This document shows positions 25,992-35,217 of a stretch of 64,000 bases of DNA, piece by piece; within the stretch, counting starts at the first letter, position 1, and every line of letters starts with the position of its first letter. Source of the stretch: Hymenobacter plasmatis (GTDB lineage Bacteria > Bacteroidota > Bacteroidia > Cytophagales > Hymenobacteraceae); assembly GCF_020711255.1 (NCBI RefSeq), contig NZ_JAJFAW010000004.1, forward strand, positions 124,001 through 188,000. Direction: 5' to 3'. The position numbers and the translations under genes were made by a program. Below the pieces are notes generated by a model, which saw only the letters and a list, made by a program, of their open reading frames with translations, had not been told where the DNA came from and did not search any database.

Positions 25992-26082
25992 CGTCTGTCA
26001 TGCTGACGAAGGAAGCATCTTCTCACGTTGAAACGATTCGTTCGAACCTGATAAGATGCTTCCTTCGTCAGCATGACAGACG
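25992..26082. repeat. Dispersed palindrome, family A, copy 3
   Basis: Perfect 30-bp arms (25992-26021 and 26053-26082), outer CGTCTGTCATGCTGACGAAG, loop CTCACGTTGAAACGATTCG. A degenerate extra half (GCCGTCATGCTGAGG) starts near 25953. It lies between the ureidopropionase and preT genes. Confidence 0.85.
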
Positions 26083-26142
26083 ACGTGGTTGAAATGACTT
26101 CTTCGACCATTTCAGCATCACCGTTCTGATTACTGGAGTGGC

Positions 26143-27009
26143 CTACAGCTCCACAAGCTTCTCGTAGGTCTCGGGGCGACGGTCGCGGAAGAACTGCCAG
26201 GTGTTGCGCACCTCGTCAATCATATCCAGGTCGAACTCCGATACCAGCAGCTCGTCGTTGTCCTCGCTGGCTTGGGCGATGATTTGGCCGCGTGGGTCCA
26301 CGAAGTAGCTGGTGCCGTAGAACTTGCCCAGGTTCCAAGGCTTCTCGGTGCCGACGCGGTTGATGCAGCCCATGAAATAGCCGTTGGCAGCAGCGTGCGC
26401 GGGCTGCTCCAGCTTCCAGAGGTACTGCGAGAGGCCGGCTACGGTGGCCGAAGGGTTGTACACGATTTCGGCACCGTTGAGGCCGAGCACGCGGGCGCCG
26501 TCGGGGAAGTGGCGGTCGTAGCAGATGTACACGCCCACTTTAGCGTACTTGGTCTGGAACACGGGATAGCCCATGTTGCCGGGCTTGAAGAAGAACTTCT
26601 CCCAGAAGCCGGAGGTGTGCGGAATGTGGTTTTTGCGGTACTTGCCGAGGTAAGTGCCGTCGGCGTCAATCACGGCGGCCGTGTTGTAGAGGAAGCCAGC
26701 GGCTTCGCGCTCGTACACGGGCACAATCATTACCATGTTATATTTCTTGGCGTACTCGGCCATGCGCTCCGTAGTCGGGCCGGGCACGGCTTCGGCCGAG
26801 GCGTACCAGGCTTTGTCCTGGCCGGGACAGAAATACGGGGTATTAAAGATTTCCTGCAAGCACAGGATTTGCACGCCCTGACGGCCGGCTTCCTCAATCA
26901 GCGGAATGTGCTTCTGCACCATGGCCTCCTTGATTTCCTCAATGGTGCCTTCGCCTTCGGTCATCGGCAGGCTCATCTGAATCAGGCCGGATTTGATAAT
27001 TCTGGACAT
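26143..27009 (-). CDS. Beta-ureidopropionase (nitrilase superfamily)
   Basis: A 288-residue amidohydrolase of the carbon-nitrogen hydrolase family. The catalytic triad is visible: E53 (LQEIFNTPYF), K126 (YRKNHIPHTSGFWE) and C163 (VGVYICYDRHFPDGARV). The motifs and length match N-carbamoyl-beta-alanine amidohydrolase, which converts the dihydropyrimidinase product to beta-alanine, CO2 and ammonia. It sits between the dihydropyrimidinase and preT genes, which supports that role over other nitrilase branches. Confidence 0.9.
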   Translation of the reverse strand: MSRIIKSGLIQMSLPMTEGEGTIEEIKEAMVQKHIPLIEEAGRQGVQILCLQEIFNTPYFCPGQDKAWYASAEAVPGPTTERMAEYAKKYNMVMIVPVYEREAAGFLYNTAAVIDADGTYLGKYRKNHIPHTSGFWEKFFFKPGNMGYPVFQTKYAKVGVYICYDRHFPDGARVLGLNGAEIVYNPSATVAGLSQYLWKLEQPAHAAANGYFMGCINRVGTEKPWNLGKFYGTSYFVDPRGQIIAQASEDNDELLVSEFDLDMIDEVRNTWQFFRDRRPETYEKLVEL

Positions 27010-27252
27010 GCGGTTGGAGTGGGTTGGGATTAATTGTCATTGCGAGGAGGCACGATGGAGCAATCCGTCCTGGTCTCCGCACAAAGGATTGAAAGGTGAT
27101 GAATTAAAATTCTTATTCGTCAGCCCAAAGTGGGCTAAAAGTTAAGCAAAAAATAGGGCATTGCGCAAGGTTGAGCTAGCCGCATCGGCACAAGGATTTC
27201 CTTCGCTCCAATCGGAACGGAAAAGCGCTTGCCTATCAAGCCAATTAGTTCA

Positions 27253-28626
27253 TTAAAAAGCGGTTTTGCTCCGTTTAATAAACTGTCCGTAGCCTTTCGC
27301 CACCTTCGTTTCGCCGGCGTCTACAGCTACTTTGCCGCGCAGCAAAACGGTGTCAATCTTGCCGGTGAGTTCCCACCCTTCGTAGCCGGAATAGTCGCAA
27401 TTCATATGGTGCGTTTCGGCCGATATTTTGTGCTTTTTAGTGGGGTCAAAAATCACTAAATCAGCGTCGGCACCAATGCTGATGGTGCCTTTGCGCGGGA
27501 ACATGCCAAAGATTTTCGCGGCATTGGTGGAGGTCACTTCCACGAATTTATTGAGCGTGATTTTGCCTTTGTTCACGCCTTCCGAAAAGAGCAATTCCAT
27601 GCGGTGCTCCACGGCGGGATGGCCATTGGGAATCTTCGAAAAGTCGTCTTTGCCCATCAGTTTCTGGTCCCACATAAAGGGGCAATGGTCGGTGCCCACT
27701 ACCTGCACCAACCCTTGGTTGAGGCCGGCCCACAAGGTGGCCTGGTCTTTCTTCTCACGCAGCGGCGGCGACATTACCCATTTGGCTCCCTCCTCTTCGT
27801 TTTCATACAGCGAGGCGTCGAGCAGCAGGTACTGAATGCAGGTTTCGACCAGCATGCGCTGGTTGCGCTCGGTAGCGCGGCGTACCTGGTTGAGGGCGCC
27901 CTCGCAGGTGAGGTGCACGATGTAGGCATTCACGCCCGTGTAGTTCGCAATGTCGGCGAAGCGGCCCGAGGCTTCGGCTTCGGTCACTTCGGGCTGCGAG
28001 AGGTAGTGGTAGAGCGGCGTGAGCTTGCCCTGCGCCCGGTGCTGGGCAATGAGCGTGTCTATCATGTCGCCGTTGGTGGCGTGAGCCGTCACGAGGCCGC
28101 CGTGCTTCTTCACTTCCTGCATCAGGCCCACCATTTGCGCGTCGTCAATCATGAGCGCGCCTTTATAAGCCATGAAGGTTTTGAAGGAAGTGATGCCTTC
28201 GGCAATCATGTCCTTGATTTCCTCCTTGGTATCGGGGTTGAAATCCGTCACGGCCATGTGGAAGCTGTAGTCGCCCACCGCATTGCCGGTGGCGCGGCCA
28301 CTCCACTCGTCAAAGGCGGCGCGCAACGAGTTGCCCTGCTTTTGCAGTATGAAATCGATGACCATGGTAGTGCCGCCGTGCAAGGCAGCGCGGGTACCGG
28401 TCTCATAGGTATCGCTGCTGAACGTGCCCATGAAGGGCATCTCCAAATGCACGTGCGGGTCGATGCCGCCGGGCACAACGATTTTGCCGGTGCAGTCGAT
28501 AACCTCCGCCCCTTCGGCCGACAGGTTGCGGCCAATGGAAACGATGGTTTCGCCCTCAATCAGAATGTCGCAAACCGCGTCGGAATCGGCGGTGACGACG
28601 TGGCCGTTTTTCAGGAGTATAGCCAT
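27253..28626 (-). CDS. hydA: Dihydropyrimidinase (hydantoinase family)
   Basis: A 457-residue cyclic amidohydrolase that opens 5,6-dihydrouracil or dihydrothymine. Metal-site residues are visible: HxH in DPHVHLEMPF (H58, H60), the lysine that is carboxylated (SFKTFMAYKG, K149), H182 in LVTAHATNG and the final Asp in GTDHCPF. The family length is normal. It is placed between the aminotransferase and ureidopropionase genes in the uracil pathway. The intergenic gap after it (27010-27252) holds only a partial dispersed repeat (near 27036) and no gene. Confidence 0.93.
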   Translation of the reverse strand: MAILLKNGHVVTADSDAVCDILIEGETIVSIGRNLSAEGAEVIDCTGKIVVPGGIDPHVHLEMPFMGTFSSDTYETGTRAALHGGTTMVIDFILQKQGNSLRAAFDEWSGRATGNAVGDYSFHMAVTDFNPDTKEEIKDMIAEGITSFKTFMAYKGALMIDDAQMVGLMQEVKKHGGLVTAHATNGDMIDTLIAQHRAQGKLTPLYHYLSQPEVTEAEASGRFADIANYTGVNAYIVHLTCEGALNQVRRATERNQRMLVETCIQYLLLDASLYENEEEGAKWVMSPPLREKKDQATLWAGLNQGLVQVVGTDHCPFMWDQKLMGKDDFSKIPNGHPAVEHRMELLFSEGVNKGKITLNKFVEVTSTNAAKIFGMFPRKGTISIGADADLVIFDPTKKHKISAETHHMNCDYSGYEGWELTGKIDTVLLRGKVAVDAGETKVAKGYGQFIKRSKTAF

Positions 28627-28633
28627 AAGGAAA

Positions 28634-28721
28634 AGTAGCGCGGACTTTGTAGTCCGCGTCCACGCACATTTTTAGCTGTTCAATTTAGGTTACCGCACTC
28701 GGACTAAAATTCCGCGCTACT
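28634..28721. repeat. Imperfect palindrome, family D
   Basis: Arms AGTAGCGCGGACTTTGTAGT and the complement of AGTAGCGCGGAATTTTAGTC around a short AT-richer core. It occupies nearly the whole gap between the hydantoinase and aminotransferase genes. Confidence 0.65.
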
Positions 28722-28723
28722 GC

Positions 28724-30076
28724 TTAGTACACGTACTTATCAGCAATGCTGATGGCCTCCGAAATGATTGCCAGGCCTTCGTCGATTTCCTCTTTGTTAA
28801 TCGTCAGCGGCGGGCAGATGAAAATGTAGTTCCAGCGCACGAAGGTGTACATGCCTAGCTCGCGGATTTTGGCCGCAACCTGGTTCATGATGGCCATCTG
28901 GTCGTTGGTCGCATTCCAGGGGGCCATGGGCTCTTTGGTGTCGCGGTTCTTCACCAGTTCAATGCAGCCGAAGAGGCCAGTGTTGCGCCAGTCGCCGATG
29001 CTGGGGTGGTGGCGCATGAGTTGAGCTACCTGCTCGTCCATGTACTTGCCCATTTCCACGGTGTTTTCCAGCAGGTTATCAGACTCATAGATATCGAGCA
29101 CAGCTACGGCGGCGGCACAGCTCACGGGGTGGGCCGAGTAGGTCAGGCCCAGGGGCAGCGGCTTGTCGTCGAAGGTCTTGGCAATTTTCTCGTCTACCAT
29201 CACGGCGCCCAATGGCAGGTAGCCAGCGGTAATGCCTTTGGCCATGCACATGATGTCAACTTTTACGCCGTGGTGGTCGGAGCCGAACCACTTGCCGGTG
29301 CGACCGAAGCCAGACATCACTTCATCAGCAACCAATAGGATGCCGTGCTTGTCGCAGATTTCGCGGATGCGCGTCCAGTAGCCGGGCGGGTACTTGATGC
29401 AGCCCGACGTGCCCGACTCCCCTTCCAGAATAATGGCGGCTACGCTGCCGGGATTTTCGTAGCCAATGATGCGCTCCATGGCATCGGCGGCACGCTGGGC
29501 GCACTGCTCGGGCGTTTCGGAGTGCCAGGGGCAACGGTAGAAAAACGGGTTTTCAACGTGCACCACGTTGGGCATGGCCTGGCTATCCACGGCAAACTTG
29601 CGGGGGTCGCCGCCGGCGCTCATGGCACCATAAGAAGCACCGTGAAACGACTGGTACAGCGTCACAATCTTGTGGCGGCCGGTGTACACCCGCGCCAGTT
29701 TGATGGCGTTTTCGATGGCCTCGGCGCCGCCCAGCGTGAAGAAGGCTTTGGTGAGGTTGGGCGCAGTGATTTCGGCCAGCTTCCGGCCCAGGTCGCCGCG
29801 GGCTTTGGTTATCATGCCCGGGTACACGTAGCTCAATTCGCGCATTTGGGCGGCTACGGCTTCGGTCACGCGCTGGTCGCCGTGGCCGATGTTCACGTTC
29901 ATGAGTTGCGACGAGAAATCGAGGTAGCGCTTGCCGTCCCGGTCCCACACGTACACGCCCTCGGCGCGCTCGGCGTTAATGGGGTTCAGGCCCGTTTGCT
30001 TCGACCAGGAAAAGAGGGTGTGGTCGAGGTTGTCGTGCAGGATTTGGTCCTTGTCGGTATCGAGGGTCGGGTGCAT
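28724..30076 (-). CDS. Class III omega-aminotransferase (beta-alanine:pyruvate type)
   Basis: A 450-residue PLP enzyme. The class-III features are FFTLGGAEAIENAIKLARVY, SFHGASYGAMSAGG, the PLP-contacting Asp in LLVADEVMSGFGRTG (D251) and the Schiff-base lysine in DIMCMAKGITAGYLPLGAVM (K280). It would transfer the amino group of beta-alanine (or 3-aminoisobutyrate) to give malonate semialdehyde (or methylmalonate semialdehyde). The neighbours on both sides belong to pyrimidine breakdown, which fits. ATG 30076 is chosen over a TTG at 30091. Confidence 0.88.
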   Translation of the reverse strand: MHPTLDTDKDQILHDNLDHTLFSWSKQTGLNPINAERAEGVYVWDRDGKRYLDFSSQLMNVNIGHGDQRVTEAVAAQMRELSYVYPGMITKARGDLGRKLAEITAPNLTKAFFTLGGAEAIENAIKLARVYTGRHKIVTLYQSFHGASYGAMSAGGDPRKFAVDSQAMPNVVHVENPFFYRCPWHSETPEQCAQRAADAMERIIGYENPGSVAAIILEGESGTSGCIKYPPGYWTRIREICDKHGILLVADEVMSGFGRTGKWFGSDHHGVKVDIMCMAKGITAGYLPLGAVMVDEKIAKTFDDKPLPLGLTYSAHPVSCAAAVAVLDIYESDNLLENTVEMGKYMDEQVAQLMRHHPSIGDWRNTGLFGCIELVKNRDTKEPMAPWNATNDQMAIMNQVAAKIRELGMYTFVRWNYIFICPPLTINKEEIDEGLAIISEAISIADKYVY

Positions 30077-30382
30077 AAGTATCGAATGCAAAGGAATGAA
30101 AGGAAACGGAAGCGAAGGACTTCCCCGTTCGGCGCAACAACTTACGAAACAGGGGGCAGCCTTCTATCTCTGCGGCCCCGAAGCCAGTAAGGTGTTTGGT
30201 ACTGTGCGCCGTTCAGAAAAGCCCTCCGTTCCGCCACGGCGCGCGGCGGAAGCGCGACGTGTTGAGTGGGAATTCTCGCCGGGTGTTTATGTTGGTTATC
30301 AGTTGTTAGCCAAGCTTCAACAACGAATAACAAGGTCGTCGTCATGCAGAGCGGAGCGAAGCATGACTGTGGTGATTTCAAA
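30077..30382. other. Intergenic gap with a minimal palindromic remnant
   Basis: 306 bp between the aminotransferase and mmsA-like genes, with no gene seen. At 30341-30367 a 27-bp sequence keeps only the ends of repeat family A (GTCATGC ... GCATGAC), suggesting an internally deleted copy. Confidence 0.45.
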
Positions 30383-31855
30383 CTAGCTCATCCAGTTCAC
30401 CCGGGACTCGGGGTTCCACTTTGTGGTGGTTTTCTTGAGCTGGGTCCAGAATTCGATGGAGCTTTTGCCGGTGATGTCACAGGCGCCAAACTTCGAATCG
30501 TTCCAGCCGCCGAAGGAGAACGGCTCGCGGGGCACCGGCACGCCGATGTTCACGCCAATCATGCCGGCGTTGGCGTGGTCCATGACGTAGCGGGCGCTGC
30601 TGCCGCTGCTGGTGAATACCGCGGCGGCGTTGCCGTAAGGATTGGCGTTTTCGATGGCAATGGCTTCGTCCAGCGTATTGGTGCGCATGATGGCGAGCAC
30701 TGGGCCGAATACTTCCTCCTGAGCAATGCGCATGTCGGGCGTCACGTAGTCAATCACGGTAGCGCCCACGTAGTAGCCGTCCTCATGGCCGGGCACCACG
30801 GCGTTGCGGCCATCGAGCAAGACCTTGGCCCCGGCCGCTTCGGCTTCGGTGATGTGCTGCTCGATGCGCTCCTTGGCCTCCTTACTGATAACCGAGCCCA
30901 GGTTCTGGCCGGGCACAATCTTCTTGGCTTCTTCTACAATCTTGGCCACGATGCCATCAATCGCACCCACGCCCACCATGGTGGAGCCGGCCATGCAGCG
31001 CTGGCCCGCGCAGCCCGACATGCTGGCGGCCACGTTCGAAGCCGTCATTTCGGGGTGCGCATCGGGCAATACCATCAGGTGGTTTTTGGCGCCGCCCAGC
31101 GCTACGCAGCGCTTGAGGTTGCTGGTGGCGCGGATGTACACCACCTTGGCAATCTTGGTTGAGCCCACGAAGGACACGGCCTGAATATCGGGATGGTCGC
31201 AGATGGCTTCCACAATTTGCTTGTCGCCGTTCACGATGTTGAGCACGCCGTCGGGCAGGCCCGCTTCCTTCAGCAGCTCCGCAATCTTCACCGCGCTCAG
31301 GGGCACTTGCTCCGAGGGCTTCAGCACCATGGTATTGCCGAGTACAATGGCGTTCGGGATGGTCCAGTGCGGCACCATGTTAGGGAAGTTGAACGGCGCG
31401 ATGCTGGCCACCACGCCCAGCGGCTTGCGCTCGACGCGGGCTTCCACGCCCTTGCTCACCTCCAGAAATTCGCCCTGGATAAGCTGCGGCATGGAGCAGG
31501 CAAACTCGGTCAGCTCAATGGCTTTCTCGACTTCGGCGCGGGCCTCGTCGTAGGTCTTGCCGTTCTCTTCGCGTACCAAATCCGCAAGGGCTTTCATGTC
31601 GCGCTCGAGCAGCGTTTTGTAGCGGTAAAAAATTTGCACCCGCTCCTTAATTGGAATCGCCGACCACGCAGGGTAAGCCGCCTTGGCCGCTTGCACTGCG
31701 GCGTCTAGGGCGGCTACTCCGCTCAGCGGAACGGTAGAAATTAAGGCCCCGGTGAGGGGGCTAAATACGTCCATTGTGGCAGTACCGGAATCGTTTGCGG
31801 GTTGCCCGCCCACATAATTCTGGATGGCGGGATACTTCAGAGTTTGAACTTCCAT
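30383..31855 (-). CDS. mmsA: CoA-acylating (methyl)malonate-semialdehyde dehydrogenase
   Basis: A 490-residue aldehyde dehydrogenase. The signatures are PFNFPNMVPHWTIPNAIVLG, the MMSDH-type ALGGAKNHLMVLPDA (where normal ALDHs have ELGGK), and the catalytic cysteine C287 in AGQRCMAGSTM. The family oxidises malonate or methylmalonate semialdehyde with CoA and NAD to acetyl-CoA or propionyl-CoA, releasing CO2. As the first gene of the minus-strand cluster it completes uracil/thymine catabolism. A weak TTG...TAGCTTGC promoter-like arrangement lies in the upstream gap. Confidence 0.92.
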   Translation of the reverse strand: MEVQTLKYPAIQNYVGGQPANDSGTATMDVFSPLTGALISTVPLSGVAALDAAVQAAKAAYPAWSAIPIKERVQIFYRYKTLLERDMKALADLVREENGKTYDEARAEVEKAIELTEFACSMPQLIQGEFLEVSKGVEARVERKPLGVVASIAPFNFPNMVPHWTIPNAIVLGNTMVLKPSEQVPLSAVKIAELLKEAGLPDGVLNIVNGDKQIVEAICDHPDIQAVSFVGSTKIAKVVYIRATSNLKRCVALGGAKNHLMVLPDAHPEMTASNVAASMSGCAGQRCMAGSTMVGVGAIDGIVAKIVEEAKKIVPGQNLGSVISKEAKERIEQHITEAEAAGAKVLLDGRNAVVPGHEDGYYVGATVIDYVTPDMRIAQEEVFGPVLAIMRTNTLDEAIAIENANPYGNAAAVFTSSGSSARYVMDHANAGMIGVNIGVPVPREPFSFGGWNDSKFGACDITGKSSIEFWTQLKKTTTKWNPESRVNWMS

Positions 31856-31952
31856 ATTACTTAAATGTTAAGCGGGGCGCAAGCTAAGGGTTTTGCGCGA
31901 ATTGATGCAATTAGACCATATGTAAATTTATTCTTTTTCATCAGGCAAGCTC

Positions 31953-32018
31953 AAAAAGCCCTGAAGTCGCCAGCCATTATGGGGTGCAATGGCTGACGAC
32001 TTCCGGGCTTTATTTTTT
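31953..32018. terminator. Bidirectional terminator hairpin
   Basis: AAAAAGCCC..GAAGTCG.CAGCCATT paired with AATGGCTG.CGACTTC.GGGCTT then a T-run. It separates the WG-repeat protein gene from mmsA. Confidence 0.75.
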
Positions 32019-32050
32019 ACAGGGTTGAGCTAAAAATCAGAGCGAGCGTA

Positions 32051-34051
32051 CTACTTGACTACTTCCCCGCGCCGGTCAATCAGAAAGCTGCGCCCCTTCT
32101 GGGTGACGCGGGCGTGGCCATCGACAAAGTCGGCGGCCTGCTCGTAGCGCCCGAAAGGAGCTGTGCCTTCGCTGGGGTCGTCTAGATAATCGGCGGTAAT
32201 GAAGGTGTAGCCATCGGTGAGTTTCACCCGCGCCAGGCCATCGGCGAATGAATGCGCCTCTTGAAAAATAACGGGCTTGGCAGGCTCGGTGGGGCCGGTG
32301 ATGTAGTACCAGCCGCGATGGTCGAGCACGGCGGCGTGGCCCCCGGCAAAGTCCCGGGCGTTGAAATAGTAGTTGCCAAACTCCTCCCCGTCCTCGTCAA
32401 TAAAGGTGTAAGCATCACCAACGCGGGCCCGGGCATAGCCACCGGCGTAGGCATTGAGAGCATCGTAGGCCGGGGGCACCACTTCTTTGCCCGCTTCGTC
32501 CACAAACCCATAGGAATGGTCGCGGGCTACCACCGCCCTGCCCGCCTGAAACGGACTTGCCGACGTGAATTGAGCTGGAATCACGGGCTGGCCCTTGCCA
32601 TCGGCAAAGCCCCACTTCCCATTTTCCTGGTAGGGCACCGGCGGGGTGCTGCCCAGGTGGCTCAGCCCCCACACCCCAAACCCGCCGATGGCGACCACCC
32701 CGGCCACCACCGTGAGCCGCGGCAGACGCCGACGCCACACCCGCAGCTGCCGGAACCACGGGCTGGCGGTAGCCACAAGGGCAGGCCGCAGCGCTGCCAA
32801 ATTAATGCCGCTGGGCTTGGGCGGCTCCGTGGCTGCGGCAGCCGCTGGTGGGCTGTCAGCTGTAGGTGGCGTGGGGCTGGCCGGCTCCGCGGCCGGCTGC
32901 GCGCTCAGGCGCTCAATGAGCTGGCTGAGCTGCTGAATCTTGGCGTCGAGTTCCTGGTTGCGGGAGGCCGATTCGGCGCGCGAAGCCTGCATGGCCGCTT
33001 CCATGGCGGCTTTTTCGCGGTTTTCGGCGGCCAGTCGGGCGGCGAGCGCCTCCGCTTCGGGGGCAACGGCTGGAGCCTGGGCCAGCGCCGTTCGGAGCTG
33101 GGCAATGCTGCGCTCCCGCTCGGTTTCGCGGGCTTCCATGGCTTGCAGCTGGGCGGCCACATCGGCTTGCATTTGCAGCCGGATTTGCTCGAGGCGCTCC
33201 TTTTCCTCGCTGCGGGCCGCTAGGGCATCGGAGCTGTACCCGTAGGGTACGTCGTCGGGGATGTCGTCGGCACCAAGCCAGCCCCATAGCTGCCGGGCTT
33301 TCTGACTTAGAAAATTAGCCGGCTTGCTACCATCTAAAGGCTGAGGTGCGGGTTGGCCGGCTGGCTCAATTTCTTCATCAAGACCCTCTTCAGCCCAGTC
33401 TTCCTGGCTAGCCGGGTTGGCAAAGGCGTTTTCGTTTGTTGCTTCGAATTCGGCCGGCTGGCTGGTATCGGCTGGCGCCAGGGTGGCGGCCCACTCGGCC
33501 AGGTCTTCTTCGCTCAGGTCAATTTCGGGGCTGGCGAGCTGGCGCAGGCGGCGGGGCAGCTCGGCGGGGTTGGTCAGGAGCTGGAAGCCGTTGGCCGCCG
33601 CGCTGTTGAGCGACGGCTCCACATCGGGTCCAAAAGTGACCGGGCCGCCAAATACCACAATGCCGCTGATAAAGCGCAGGTTGGCCTGCTCGGGGCTCAG
33701 GCGCGGGCTCAGCCAAGTTTCCAGCGCCATCCGCTGCTGAATAAACTGCTCAAACGGGTTATCGAACTCGCCACCACAGGCAAACGGTGCGCCATCGAGC
33801 AGCCACGAGCCATACCCAAGCGCCGGAATGCTGAGCCGCCCGCCCCGGGGCACAAACACCAGCAGCGTAATGCCATGGGGCCGCATAACCACCGCGTCGA
33901 GCGGGCCAATTTCGGCAGTAGCCAAGGCCAGGTTTCCCACCAACAGCGAATCGGGGCCGGCGCTTTCTGCCTGCAGGGCCTCGGCCGCTGCATCAAAAAG
34001 GCGCTGGCGAGCGGGGTCAGAAAAAGGAGCAGAAAGGCAACGGTAAAGCAT
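32051..34051 (-). CDS. Membrane protein with degenerate NERD-like N-terminus, coiled coil and WG repeats
   Basis: A 666-residue protein. Residues about 30-170 resemble a NERD (nuclease-related) fold: LLVGNLALATAEIGPLDAVV, MRPHGITLLVFVPRGGRLSI, WLLDG, then NPFEQFIQQRMALETWL. The catalytic E-x-K expected after the Gly-Ile strand is VFVPR, so it is probably inactive. Next comes an acidic linker, an Ala/Glu/Arg coiled coil (about 270-390), a Pro-rich stretch, and one TM (about 446-464). The C-terminal 190 residues are WG-type beta repeats (NGKWGFADGKGQPVIPAQF, HSYGFVDEAGKEVVPPAYD). The topology would put the NERD-like part inside and the WG repeats outside. Function is unknown. Confidence 0.75.
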   Translation of the reverse strand: MLYRCLSAPFSDPARQRLFDAAAEALQAESAGPDSLLVGNLALATAEIGPLDAVVMRPHGITLLVFVPRGGRLSIPALGYGSWLLDGAPFACGGEFDNPFEQFIQQRMALETWLSPRLSPEQANLRFISGIVVFGGPVTFGPDVEPSLNSAAANGFQLLTNPAELPRRLRQLASPEIDLSEEDLAEWAATLAPADTSQPAEFEATNENAFANPASQEDWAEEGLDEEIEPAGQPAPQPLDGSKPANFLSQKARQLWGWLGADDIPDDVPYGYSSDALAARSEEKERLEQIRLQMQADVAAQLQAMEARETERERSIAQLRTALAQAPAVAPEAEALAARLAAENREKAAMEAAMQASRAESASRNQELDAKIQQLSQLIERLSAQPAAEPASPTPPTADSPPAAAAATEPPKPSGINLAALRPALVATASPWFRQLRVWRRRLPRLTVVAGVVAIGGFGVWGLSHLGSTPPVPYQENGKWGFADGKGQPVIPAQFTSASPFQAGRAVVARDHSYGFVDEAGKEVVPPAYDALNAYAGGYARARVGDAYTFIDEDGEEFGNYYFNARDFAGGHAAVLDHRGWYYITGPTEPAKPVIFQEAHSFADGLARVKLTDGYTFITADYLDDPSEGTAPFGRYEQAADFVDGHARVTQKGRSFLIDRRGEVVK

Positions 34052-34162
34052 ACATGATTAACTAAAGAAACCGGGTGCTAAGAGCTTGGGCTGGTTTCCG
34101 GACTTTGGGCGCCTCTGATGTACCAGGGCGCCGGGGTTTGGAGGCAGATACGGCCCAGGCCG

Positions 34163-34684
34163 TTAATCGTCCTCGCCTTTCCAGCGGCCGTGGCCTTTGC
34201 CCTTGCCTTTGCCGTGGTGCTTTTTCGCTTTCTTCACTTTGTACTTGCCCTTGCCTTCGTCCTCATCTTTGTCCTCGTCGTCGGCACTTTCGCCGAAAAG
34301 GGCTTGCAGCACGGAGCGGGTAGGTGGTTCTTCGGGGGTGGCCTGGGGTGCAGCTGCTCGCACGGGAGTCCCCAGCGCCAAGGCCCCGCTGGCCGTGGTG
34401 AGCACCTTTACGGGGCGGCCGCGCAGGTCGCAGCCTTGGCCGTCGCGCAGCTCGGTGCGCTGGCCGTCGGGGCTCACGATGAAGCCGTCTTTGGTGACCA
34501 CGGCGCCGGTGGGTAGGCGGGCATCGCGGGTCATGGGCCGGGGCTGGCCGTTGCGGACCACTTCCATCTGGCCGTTGCGGCGCAGGAAGCCGTCGTTGTT
34601 GCGGGGCTGCTGAGCGCGGCCGGGCAGGCTTAGTGCCAGCATCAGGCAGGCCGCGCCCATCGCCCCAAGGGTGCGCATTGACAT
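34163..34684 (-). CDS. Exported DUF6799-like protein with Lys/His/Gly-rich tail
   Basis: A 173-residue precursor starting MSMRTLGAMGAACLMLALSL (signal peptide, cleavage near GRAQ). The body has two beta-type repeats (FLRRNGQMEVVRNGQPRPMT, LPTGAVVTKDGFIVSPDGQR) like the DUF6799 small exported proteins of Hymenobacteraceae. The C-terminus is an acidic block (SADDEDKDEDEG) then a strongly basic Lys/His/Gly block that could bind metal or nucleic acid. ATG 34684 is chosen because the frame upstream (to 34828) has no signal peptide. Function is unknown. Confidence 0.65.
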   Translation of the reverse strand: MSMRTLGAMGAACLMLALSLPGRAQQPRNNDGFLRRNGQMEVVRNGQPRPMTRDARLPTGAVVTKDGFIVSPDGQRTELRDGQGCDLRGRPVKVLTTASGALALGTPVRAAAPQATPEEPPTRSVLQALFGESADDEDKDEDEGKGKYKVKKAKKHHGKGKGKGHGRWKGEDD

Positions 34685-35217
34685 AGAAAAAGAATACTGA
34701 ATAACGGGGCCGAACGGCGGAATAAGCCGGGCAGCAGGGAGTATACGATAACCCGGGCGCAAAGCTGCGCGGCGGGCTGTTTTGGGCGCATTGGGCAAAT
34801 CACATTCCAATTCCCCACGGCCCGCCATGGCACATTAAAGCGCGGCACCTTTGCGTTTAGTTAGCAAAGAACGGGCTTTATCTGCCAGCCATTCTACCCA
34901 GCCCGGGGTATGCGCCCACGATAACGCTCTTTTGCATTTCCTCATAATTCATAATGGTGCTGCGTCTTGATGGTGCTGCGTCTTGGCAGGGCTTATTACG
35001 AGAAGATTTTTCTGCTGCAGATTTGGCTTAAAGGCTTTTTTTTGCCGACTAGGGCGCCCAAGGGAAGCAGCAACTCATACTTGAGCGGCCTCGCTATGGC
35101 TTCCTGTAAAGCCTTTTAAGTTAGGGTTGTGGTAAGTTGCGGGTGCCAAAGGAAAGCGGTCGATTCGTTGCTTCATCGAGGCCTGATTTTTCCGGCAACA
35201 CTACTTCACCATACTAT
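34685..35217. other. Long intergenic region with a tandem 16-bp duplication and a looped inverted repeat
   Basis: About 530 bp without a supported gene. It contains two adjacent identical copies of ATGGTGCTGCGTCTTG (34954-34969, 34970-34985) and an inverted pair CTTAAAGGCTTT/AAAGCCTTTTAAG (35027-35038 and 35108-35120). The second copy could begin a 25-codon ORF, but nothing supports it. Confidence 0.4.
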
